A program made the position numbers and the translations under genes. Below the pieces are notes generated by a model. The model worked only from the letters and a program-made list of their open reading frames with translations, ran no database searches and was not told the origin of the DNA. From Coprinellus micaceus (Eukaryota; Basidiomycota; Agaricomycetes; Agaricales; Psathyrellaceae), in NCBI GenBank assembly GCA_951394405.1, contig OX596340.1, positions 2,046,001 through 2,110,000 on the forward strand: a DNA stretch of 64,000 nucleotides. Direction: 5' to 3'. Below, in pieces: positions 55,410 through 64,000 of this stretch. Position 1 is the stretch's first letter, and each line of letters starts with the position of its first letter.

Positions 55410-57642
55410 ATGCGTCTGCCATTCGTAACTCATATCACCCTCTACCTCTATGCCCAGGCTCTCCTCGTCAGCGGTCTGTGGCCGATACCCAGAAACCTCG
55501 AAACAGGAGACCGGTTACTGAAGCTCTCGCCTGCATTCAGCATCCATCTCCACATCCCAAATGTTGTTGAGCAACCCCAAGACATCCTCGACGCTATTTC
55601 TAGGGCGGAAAACCGCCTGCAGAACGACAGACTTGGGCGGCTCACTCCTGGTCGAGGGGAAGAGGACCGAGAGGCTTTGGCGACAGCGCCCTCGCTGTCG
55701 CGTCTTACACTCAGCGTCGAGGACCGACCTCTCTCCTCTATTGCGAGCGAATCTGTGAAGGACATTACGGCTAGGGACGAGAAATACTCTCTGGTCGTCC
55801 CGGCAGATGGGGCCTCCGCTACTATTACCGCGGGCTCGAGTTTGGGACTCTTGAGGGGGTTGACAACATTTGAGCAGCTGTGGTACTGGGTGCCATCTTC
55901 TACGGACGATGGCTCTGGTCTCGAGCAAGGTGGGATCGTTTACGCACACCAGGCTCCTGTAGTGATCAAGGACGACGCGCCTGCATTTGTGAGTCAAACC
56001 CTTAAGAGAAACAGCAGGCTTTGCACTGATTTCTTTAGCCATACCGTGGGTTCATGCTAGACACCTCCCGCAACTTGTATGACCGTGTTTCTCTATTGCT
56101 AGGTCCCATGGCTAACCTTTTTAATAAAATTCAGCTTCCCAGTGAAAGACATCAAAAGGACCCTCGATGCGATGAGTATGGCCAAACTAAATGTGTTCCA
56201 TTGGCACGTCGTCGATTCCCAAAGCTTTCCATTGGAGATACCCGACTTCCCTGAGCTTGTGCAGAAGGGAGCTTACTCAAGTCAAGAGATCTATACCACA
56301 CCTGACGTCCAGGATATTGTGAAGTACGCTGCAGAGGTATGCTCAGTCATTTGGTATTGTCACTGCTGGAGTCGCTCACGCACTAGTACCTGCGGCAGAG
56401 AGGCGTTGACGTGCTTATGGTACGCGACTTGAGTACAGCTCCCTAGCCCGTAGTACGTCTCGCTGATATCGAAGCAGGAAATCGATACTCCAGGCCACAC
56501 TGCCATAATCTCCAAAGCATACCCAGAGCACATCGCATGTCCCAACGCCTCCCCTTGGAACCAATACGCCCATGAACCGCCGGCAGGCCAACTGCGCCTC
56601 GCCTCGCCCGCCACGACAGACTTCACTGTCTCTTTATTGTCTTCCATTGCAAAGACACTACCATCAACCATGTTTGGTACCGGTGGGGATGAGATCAACG
56701 TAAATTGTTATGATAAAGATGCGCAGACCCAGGAGGACTTGAAAAAGTCTGGGAAGACGCTCGAGCAGGCTCTGGACACGTTTACGAGGAGAACCCATGG
56801 CGCGTTGAGAGGGCTCGGGAAGAAGGCCGTGGTCTGGCAAGGTGGGCTATCTCTTGAAGTTGATGTAGCTCGTGAAGCCTCATGAGACTCCGTCTGGGCT
56901 GCAGAAATGGCCTTGGACCACCAAGTGACACTAGGCAACGATACGATCATCACGTACGTTCGTACCTCGCTACAAATATCGTGCACCCCTTTTGATCCCT
57001 TCAAAGGGTATGGAAGTCCTCGGCGGATACATCCAGTGTCGTGAAGAAAGGCTTCCGCGTCGTGCACGCTCCGTCGAACTACTTCTACCTGGTAAGTCGT
57101 CGTTACACGATGTGATTTCCAACACTCAGCACGCTTTCTACTACAGGATTGCGGAGGCGGGGAGTGGATTGGAAACATGGCTGGGACAAACAGCTGGTGT
57201 GACCCATACAAGAGCTGGCAAAAGGTACGCGTTGGAGTCGTCGCTTCCACGATGTACCTGAGTGGCAACGAATGAAGGCCTATACCTTCGACCCGCTCGC
57301 GGGGCTTTCCGCATCGCAGGCCCCTTTGATACTCGGTGGCCAACAACTCCTCTGGGCTGAACAAGCCTCGCCAGAGAACCTCGACCCCATTGTGTGGCCT
57401 CGCGCAGCCGTATCCGCAGAAGTGCGAGTTCAACCACTTCTTCCCTTGACTCGGGTTTCTGAATACATCCTGACTAGATCTTCTGGACTGGACCTCGCCT
57501 GCCGAACGGTGACTTCAGGAACGTCAACGAAGCCCTTGCTCGGTTGCACGACCTTCGATTCAGGATGGTTCAAAGAGGCATCCGAGCCATTCCCCTCCAG
57601 CCACTTTGGTGCGCACTTCGGCCTGGGCAGTGTGATTCGTAA
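55410..57642 (+). CDS. GH20 beta-N-acetylhexosaminidase, secreted
   Basis: Ten exons: 55410-55988, 56039-56076, 56135-56336, 56387-56419, 56478-56841, 56905-56953, 57007-57091, 57147-57224, 57278-57421, 57478-57642; 578 aa. A signal peptide (FVTHITLYLYAQALLVSG) precedes the GH20b domain (GLLRGLTTFEQLWYW) and the catalytic barrel: FPYRGFMLDTSRNFFPVKDI, KLNVFHWHVVDSQSFPLEIP, DVLMEIDTPGHTA, and the catalytic Asp-Glu pair in FGTGGDEINVNC; late Trp-rich motifs GGGEWIGNMAGTNSWCDPYK and GGQQLLWAEQ complete the site. Ends PGQCDS. Cleaves terminal GlcNAc from chitin oligosaccharides, for wall remodelling or nutrition. Introns 6 and 7 end in AAAG and GAAG. Confidence 0.95.
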
Positions 57643-57990
57643 GTCCTTCGTCCCCTTTAGACCTAAAAAGGTGAACCAGTGCTGAAAAGCGTGTTTCGCG
57701 TACAGGGGTGGCCTCTCTTCTATGATATCGAACCTCGGGGTAAGGAGGCTTGTGAAGAGTGCCCGAAAGTGGTACCGGCGCATGGCGTTGCTTCTGGAGA
57801 CAAAGTACCAGGAGCATGTAGGGTTTAACGAGTTCTAATTCCAATGAGGGGGTTTATAAAGAACGGGTATGGTACACAAGACAATCCAATATGTGGACAA
57901 ACGTGACCGAATAAATAGGGAGCGTGGAGCCTAGGAGGGCATGGATGGTATGATAATACAATTGTGCGCTTGAATAAGGATCGAATTGGG

Positions 57991-58994
57991 TCAGACTGGT
58001 GGTGGGCTCCGTGCCGTGGCTCTGACTTTCGCGACAAACGTCTTCGAGAGTCTTGGGATACCGCTGATCTCTGTCGAAGTTCGCCGATCGAAGGGCGGCC
58101 TCTTCAATACCTCCGCTGGAGGGATCCCGTCTATCACAGAAGGGGGAGGCGCTTCCTCCTTCTGAGGTGTGGATGGGGTGTCTTTCTCCGCCGTCTTCAC
58201 TTCCGCTGCGAATGGGTCTGATAGGGGACGACCTGTATACACTGTTGGTGGCATCGGCAGACGAACGCGTCGATGGTGCAAAATCAGTAACTCGATTTCC
58301 TTGCCAGGCATACACTCATACTTCATGCGAACACATACCTGACGACGGCCTCCCCTGCTCGCTTTCTCCCCCCTTCTCGCTCTGGCTCGACTTCCCATCA
58401 ACCACATCGCTCGGGGTCGCAGGGCTCTCCTGGTCTCCTGCCCGAAGGCTGGGCCGCGCTTTTCGGTACTGTCGCGAGAGCAAGAAAATGACGACAGCGA
58501 CGATAATGGCGACGACGCTGCCAATTACGGCGCCTACGATGGCCCGTGTTTGAGGGTCGACGCGCATATGGCTTGGGGTGACGACAAGCGTGGACGAGTC
58601 CGTTCCATGGTTTCGTCGACCGTGCCCCAGCATTGTGCGGTGAGACGCGAACTTCTCTCTGAGTTCAGGCGTCAAAAACGGTGTGGTCGGTCTCGCTAGT
58701 GGCCTACTGGCGTAGTAGATACCGTCGCAAGGGATAGACTGTGGCGAGAGGTAGAGAGCGTCGCCGAAAGTGGCGTGAGCGAGGGGCCCGAACAGCGAAG
58801 GCGAGTAGAAGCTCAGAGGGGGGAGTTGGGGGAAGACTCTAGGTCGTCCCGAGGCTTGCAGGTGGTTGGCCCGTCTCTAGACTCTCCACGCCTTGTATAG
58901 GTATGGGATCCGAGTCTGTGACCGGCCTAATAGATACTAGGTCTCGAGACGCCGGTTCGAGGAAGGTCGATTGGATTCGGATGCCATCGAGCAT
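57991..58994 (-). CDS. single-pass membrane protein, unknown function
   Basis: Modelled as three exons: 58938-58994, 58339-58876, 57991-58232, 278 aa; exons 2 and 3 are well supported, exon 1 less so. The N-terminal part includes SLFGPLAHATFGDALYLSPQ and a CDGIYYASRP segment. One clear transmembrane helix (AIVGAVIGSVVAIIVAVVIF) is followed by LLSRQYRKARPS, a basic stop-transfer, then a Ser/Pro/Lys/Glu-rich cytosolic tail (TPSTPQKEEAPPPSVIDG) ending ARSPPPV. The tail is set by an acceptor at 58233-58235 (GTATACAG) that joins PSSG to RPLSDPF. Resembles fungal wall-sensor-like or uncharacterised single-pass proteins in layout only. Convergent with the GH20 gene. Confidence 0.65.
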
Positions 58995-59986
58995 CAATTA
59001 AATGATATCGTCAGTACAGGATAGGCCGTGGCATAGGGTTATCCTTACGATTTATTTAGGTTGGGGTCAGGCTTCCCCATGCCCAGAGCTCGTGGAAAGA
59101 AGCACATCAGTGCAAGATGAATTAATTACACCTTCAGTGCTGGTTTGGAGTTGGGATGTTTTCCGGAGCGCTTTCATGTTCCCCGATGAGGATTACTCGA
59201 GATTAGTTGAGCGTATGTTGCAAACCCAGGACACAGGCTATTACACCATCCAGTTCCTCGTGTCCCACAGCTCGGCTTGATCCTTGTTGTAAGTTAGATG
59301 GGAAGAGATGCGTGAACCCCACAACACCGTGGCCGAGACATATGAAGCGCATCCACAGCCAAGCTTTACGTACCGTACACTGCTGTTCATAGCACACGTC
59401 GAACGTCTTTCAAGGCAAGTGAGCCCTCACGGGGATCAGGTCAGCTAGACCTACATACGGAGACCCAAGGTCCCAGGATGCCCGGCCAAGGTAAGCTCCC
59501 TTGGACCTCGGCCAGAGGAGCCTTGGCATACATACCTTCGCGAAACACGCGCAGATCTGCGCCCTGCGGTTGTTGAGTGAATGGAGAAGAACATACGATC
59601 ACCACGAGCGGGTGACGGCACTCCAGTGGTACAACCTAGCATTGTTAGGCTCGGGCTCGCCATGAAGCAGGAGACTTCCGCCACATCGCGACAGCAACGC
59701 AGCGGCAACAAGGGATGTAGTCCGTAGGCGTAAGCTGAAGTCGGCATGGCCTTTCAAATAGAATGAATGCGTATTTGCAAAGGCGCTTGTAATTGAAGAG
59801 GCTGAGGATGCTAAAGTGACATTATGCAAGGGGCTTGGTTACTTTCGATCGTGCAAGCAGGAGGCGAGATAGCGTATGGGGGACATCGCGTGGTTGATCT
59901 GGTGATGGACCAAAACAAAGTGACGGTTAGAACAATCGATCTCCCTGGTTCAATTATGCCTATCCAACAAGACCTCTTAACTCACC
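58995..59986. other. intergenic
   Basis: 992 bp without a credible gene. A frame at 59824-60039 on the plus strand starts with ATG but has no family features and overlaps the next gene's end. Confidence 0.45.
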
Positions 59987-61228
59987 TTAGAAAGAACAGT
60001 CCACCACTGAAGCTTCCCAAGAGAAGAAGTGATCCCTGACCCATCCGATCCAGCGGGTCGAATACCCGGACGGGTGCTCGTTGCCTTCTATGAACGACCC
60101 CCTCGCGTACGTGGCTGCGTTCTCAAACTTCTGCATGAAGTCTTCGAACTCCTTGGCATCGAGAACCATGGGATCTGACGGCGACATCCAGAGCTCTGGG
60201 CCTGCCTGAACGACCAGGTGTCCTAGGGCGACGATGTGTTCTTCGGATTGAGGGCCTTCCAGGAGCTTTGATGTGCATGTCATTACGTGCTCCTTGGAAA
60301 GAAGTCCGACGTTGAAGAGGTCGCCAATAAATTTGGCTAGGTACAGCGAGGCGAAGATATGTCCGCTCAGTCCACCTTCGACATGTGCATGCAATTGGGG
60401 ATCGAAAGATTCCTGAGGTTGATTCATGGGTTACAAATCCGCGCCTAATGATTGCTCTCTTACCTTGCTCCACGCGTTCATGAAAGCATTCACGCTGTGC
60501 TGCCGAAGTCCGAGCAGGAATCGTTGCGCTTCCATCGGTCCGTGGGTGTACTCAAATGCCTGGTACGCCGAGAAAGCGAATGGAGCCACGGGATACTCTG
60601 ACGAATGGGTCGAGCTATAGACCTTCCCTGGGAAGTGGCTGGCAAAGAAAAATAGCTCCTCATCCGACCACTGTCCATTCGACGTTATGGCGGCTACAGC
60701 ATTGGATTCGCAGATGTAATCGTTTGCTATCGCGTCGTGACTGGTGCCTGCTTCGAAGTAAAGCGACCAGTGTGTCTGCGGGGGAGAGGCGGCGTCGTCG
60801 TAGGCATCGAAGGAGTCTGTTTGGGACGTAGGGGGGGATGGTAGTGAGTCGTTCTCCGACGGGGTCCGGCCTTTTCCAGGCACGAAGGGTGCGGCTTGTG
60901 GATTAAGTTTATCCTCAGACGGGAGCGACGGCCGTTTTGGGCACACGCCAAACTCGAGTTGCACGACCGATGTCCGGGGAGGCGGAGAACCCCATGCTTT
61001 GTTGGAGATGAGGACATTCTCCACGGTGCTGAAGATGTCTTGTAGTTCGCATGATTCGAGGCTGGAGAGAGATGAACTTGTCGAGGAGGAGCTGGCGTAC
61101 AAGGAGCTGGAGGAGGAGGCAGACGAGCTTGACCTCATTCGTCGCATTCCCAATGGCTCTGAGGAGTCGTAGAGGGTGTTCATGGTGGGTGGTATGTCGA
61201 GTGCGGAGGTTGTGGGTGGTTGAAACAT
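59987..61228 (-). CDS. helical protein of unknown function (MIF4G-like?), divergent paralog L
   Basis: Two exons (60464-61228, 59987-60412; 51-bp intron) give 396 aa from MFQPPTTSALDIPP; in-frame Met codons at 61183 and 61342 are alternatives. The N-terminal 130 residues are low complexity, with a long Ser run (SSSSASSSSSLYASSSSTSS). The C-terminal half is helical: AFSAYQAFEYTHGPMEAQRF, HIFASLYLAKFIGDLFNVGL, LGHLVVQAGPELW. The last block aligns with the plus-strand neighbour: KFIGDLFNVGLLS..HIVALGHLVVQAGPELW against QFVGDSYNLGVLS..HIEALKYLIICGGLGLW. Such 'xFIGxLYxxGLLS' helices recall MIF4G/HEAT proteins, for example eIF4G, but the match is by eye and weak. No signal peptide. Function unknown. 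Confidence 0.75.
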
Positions 61229-62041
61229 ATAACCCGGTTTACTTATAATGGGCGCACCGCCCGACAACAGCCTTAAAGCGCTTGTTTGGTAATCGACACA
61301 GGCTGACAACAGCAGCACCGCCGCACGGGCGCTTGGTTGCACCGTTGCACTTGTATCATAGCAGCCTTCTAGAGAATATAAGACGTCAAGTCAACGATTG
61401 GGATCTTTTCGACGCACCTTATTATCCCCGTTGCATTACGGGGCGACACCCTCATTATCCTCGTCTACGAACTTACGATGCGCCAATTGGGGAACAATAG
61501 AATTCATTGACGTGACTCTGAGAGCACACATTGGAAGGGTTGGGAAGAATGGACACTGTTGTTGACATCGTTGGTCGTAGAAGGCGTTAACTTCGGTTGA
61601 ATTTGCATTGTCATCGTCGTCGAGAGGAGGGAGGTTTCGTCATCGTCGCGGCGGTTCTCCTCAAGGCTCAGGGGCAAAGTCGGAGCTAGTCGGAGTAGGT
61701 CGGAGTTCAAAAGCAACGCACGTGAAAGCCAATCACGTGGACCCATCAGGATCTCGGCAATCCCCGAGGTGCGAAACGCAAGTCGGAAACTTGGATTCCT
61801 CAGTCCTTTACTCCCTACCACCACCTTCCCCTTCAGGTCTTCCCCGATCGACTCTTGACTCACCTTGTCTCCCCTAGCCAAACGCGAGGGCCAGTGGCTC
61901 CGTCGCCTTGCCATTTCGTCTGGCCATCTTGGCGACCGTGTCCAAGCCGTCGAAGGACAATGCAGCTCTGCAGTGCCACCCCTCAGTCTCTTAAAAGATG
62001 GGTGGAACTTGGTCTGGCTCTATATATTTCTCCCTCCCATC
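61229..62041. promoter_or_regulatory. shared upstream region of the divergent paralog pair
   Basis: 813 bp between divergent starts. Frames from 61855 run into the plus-strand gene, so part may be its 5' leader or an N-terminal extension. No TATA box was found close to either start. Confidence 0.4.
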
Positions 62042-63372
62042 ATGGCTTTTACAAGCGTGAATGTTGGGCCAAGACTTCGGCGGCCCCGCGACAACGTAAC
62101 TTTGCCCCAGACGCAAACAACGAGCAAGCTTCGAAACTTGGTCATGAATTCACCCATGCCTCTCTATCCATCTGTTTTACTCCCAATCTCTACCTTACGC
62201 CCTCCATCTCGTGATACATCCACCACAGCAAGGTCGACGCCATCCCTTACTTCGGAATCTTCTGGCTCTGAAGACCTCGAATTTGACTTTGATTTTGAAG
62301 ACGAATCCCCAAGCTTTTCTCGTCCTCCAAAGCCAACGGAACGGTTTGACCTCAGAACGACAACGACACCCAGAATCATTGCGCAACTTGCCCAGCGTCG
62401 TAAAACACTCTCAGTACATCCTAGCACCTCCAATCGATGGTACTACGAAGAGTCTTTCCTTCCCCTGGTTGCCCGCTACGATAGTGGGCCGTGTATACTC
62501 ATTGAAGAGGACTATTACACCGACTGCGTCAGCGGGAGAACATGCAAGGCTCAGTCGAGGAACCCGGAACCTATCTGGATGCGAGCCTTCTTGCGAGGAT
62601 CGGAATCTAACTCTACTAGGGCGCGATGTATCTACGCAGCCCAAGTAGTTTCCGTACTGGGAGGACCCACCAAGTGGACTTCCGCAGACTTGCAAAAGTT
62701 GTGCCAAACTATCGTATACCGGGCTGGGGACTGCTCCCGAGGAACTGTACATATATTTTCACAGTTCGTCCTTGCCATTCACCAAGCATTTTCCAGGCCC
62801 GCCGCTCCAGCCACAGGCACAGTTCTTTTTACCCAGTCCTTGGGTCATGAGGTGCTAAGCCTGTTTGTTTTCTGTTGGAGGGTAAGTGATACTTCATGGT
62901 ATTCTCCACTCCCAGGCTCACGGCTTCCCCCTAGGATTTCCGATTTACTGTCCCAGAGTACACCGAAACTGGATGGACCGTGAGCCCTATGAAGGCTCTG
63001 TGCGACATCACCATCTGTCTTAACATGGCGCAATTCGTGGGCGATTCATATAATCTGGGTGTTCTTTCTGAGGATGTCATGGTCATCGCTCTACGCACTG
63101 TGCTGACGAATGTGCAGTCTCTTCAGCACATCGAGGCCCTCAAGTACCTCATCATTTGTGGTGGTCTCGGCCTGTGGAATACAGGGAAGGGATGGCAGGC
63201 GGACCAGTATGCTCGCATCGCCCAGGCTATTGACCCAAGCCGACTGCGCGACCAGGGGCTGAAGGACCTATCTCCACTTTCGAACGGGAAGGAAGCTGCC
63301 TTGCAATCCTCTCTCGATATCGTAAAGTTCTTCAACCAGAAGGTACCCCAACGCTGGATCTGGACGGTTTAG
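62042..63372 (+). CDS. helical protein of unknown function (MIF4G-like?), divergent paralog R
   Basis: Two exons (62042-62881, 62935-63372; 53-bp intron) give 425 aa from MAFTSVNVGPRLRR; the frame is open upstream to 61865, so a longer N-terminus is possible. An acidic stretch (SEDLEFDFDFEDESPSFSRP) precedes the helical region. C-terminal helices include CDITICLNMAQFVGDSYNLG, VLSEDVMVIALRTVLTNVQS and HIEALKYLIICGGLGLW, which align with paralog L. The intron falls at the same place in the two proteins, just before the conserved block, supporting common origin by inverted duplication. No catalytic motif, signal or membrane segment. Function unknown; an MIF4G-type scaffold is only a hypothesis. 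Confidence 0.75.
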
Positions 63373-63966
63373 TGTGTGTGGCGGTGACAAAATATGCTTT
63401 GGTTGCCCATATATCAGTTCAGTGCCACAGAACGAAGGCCATCATAGACTATGGATCTTCATCAACAGTCTACACATGCCTGTACTAACGTAACACACTT
63501 GCTATCGGCTCTTCTTCTCTACTTTTCACAGGCACCCGGCTTGCTCGCACCTCAAAGTATCCCTGGTATGCTTTCACGCATGCATGCTGAACTCCATCGC
63601 GCTCCTGACACATTGTTTGCCATTTTCATGATACGAGATCAACCGACCGCTTAACCTACTCCCGGTACCCTCGTCAAAGCACTGGCCGTTTCATAGTCAC
63701 TCGTCGTATCGTCTCGAGTGAGGAGGGATGATCCCTGATGCATATGGAATGCCGATCTTCTCCGAGGGAAGATGGGAACGAAGAGTCAGATGATGGCCTG
63801 ACAACCATCGACCGAGCTGCTTCTCTCGCGGGGCCAAACAGCGAGCTTAATCGCCTCTTGGAGCCACATGCACGAGATGCACGACCGCCCAGGGTTTCGT
63901 ATATAAATCGGTCAGCCTCTACCTTTTTCACCTATTCTTCCCCCCACCAACAGACTCGCCGACGAG
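63373..63966. promoter_or_regulatory. intergenic with TATA box for next gene
   Basis: 594 bp. TATATAAAT at 63900-63908 lies about 60 bp before an ATG at 63967, a good core promoter for the gene entering from the right edge. Confidence 0.5.
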
Positions 63967-64000
63967 ATGCGCGTCTGCAACGTCCTCTTGGTGCTTTCGA
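63967..64000 (+). CDS. start of a probable secreted protein, cut by window end
   Basis: ATG at 63967 follows a strong TATA box at 63900-63908. The 11 visible residues, MRVCNVLLVLS, look like the n- and h-regions of a signal peptide. The gene continues beyond the window, so no function can be given. Confidence 0.5.
   Translation, partial: MRVCNVLLVLS

Noticed and set aside
59824..60039. Plus-strand 71-codon ORF as a gene
   Set aside because: It overlaps the 3' coding end of the minus-strand helical protein, has no family features and no splice-supported extension.

Overview
This window is a gene-dense stretch of a filamentous basidiomycete genome, most likely an agaricomycete wood or litter degrader. 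The evidence is many short introns (mostly 46 to 75 bp, GT-AG, with CTGAC/CTRAC-like branch sites), mixed-strand genes a few hundred bases apart, and gene content: an AA14 copper LPMO (known from wood-decaying basidiomycetes), a GH20 hexosaminidase and a GPI-type GH37 trehalase, beside universal eukaryotic housekeeping genes. No bacterial-style operons, CRISPR arrays or rRNA genes were seen, and no tRNA was convincing. Gene models were built by hand from splice signals, phase and family conservation; coordinates are full CDS spans with exon ends in the evidence.

Layout. 1-12 kb: AA14 LPMO (-), 2OG-Fe(II) oxygenase (+), PRMT3-type arginine methyltransferase (-), two small Ser-rich proteins (+), CCDC25/Jlp2 (-) head to head with RBM25 (+). 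12-24 kb: GH37 trehalase (+), type-B carboxylesterase (+), SUN-domain SLP1 (-), FMN-dependent 2-hydroxyacid oxidase/lactate monooxygenase-like enzyme (+). 24-34 kb: ALG11 (-), small membrane protein (+), MSP1/ATAD1 AAA ATPase (+), geranylgeranyltransferase-I beta (-). 34-45 kb: NOT2 of CCR4-NOT (-), RNA polymerase III subunit RPC9/Rpc17 (-), an 851-residue disordered protein with a C-terminal membrane hairpin (-), ENTH-domain epsin (+). 45-50 kb: two tandem NmrA-like NAD(P)-binding proteins (-). 50-55 kb: V-ATPase proteolipid c (-) and a Tgl2-like lipase (+), separated by a short hAT-like transposon with perfect 15-bp terminal inverted repeats and an 8-bp target duplication. 55-64 kb: GH20 hexosaminidase (+), single-pass membrane protein (-), a divergent pair of paralogous helical (MIF4G-like?) proteins, and a gene start cut by the window end.

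Function. There is no obvious single pathway. Secreted carbohydrate-active enzymes (AA14, GH37, GH20) and the esterase fit saprotrophic nutrition. The rest is splicing, transcription and mRNA decay (RBM25, RPC9, NOT2), protein modification (PRMT3, CDC43, ALG11), membrane traffic and organelle quality control (epsin, MSP1, SLP1, V-ATPase). Most distinctive are the intact hAT-type miniature element in a divergent promoter, repeated use of AAG (once GAG) splice acceptors, several 6-13 nt coding microexons, and the divergent pair of unrecognised helical paralogs.
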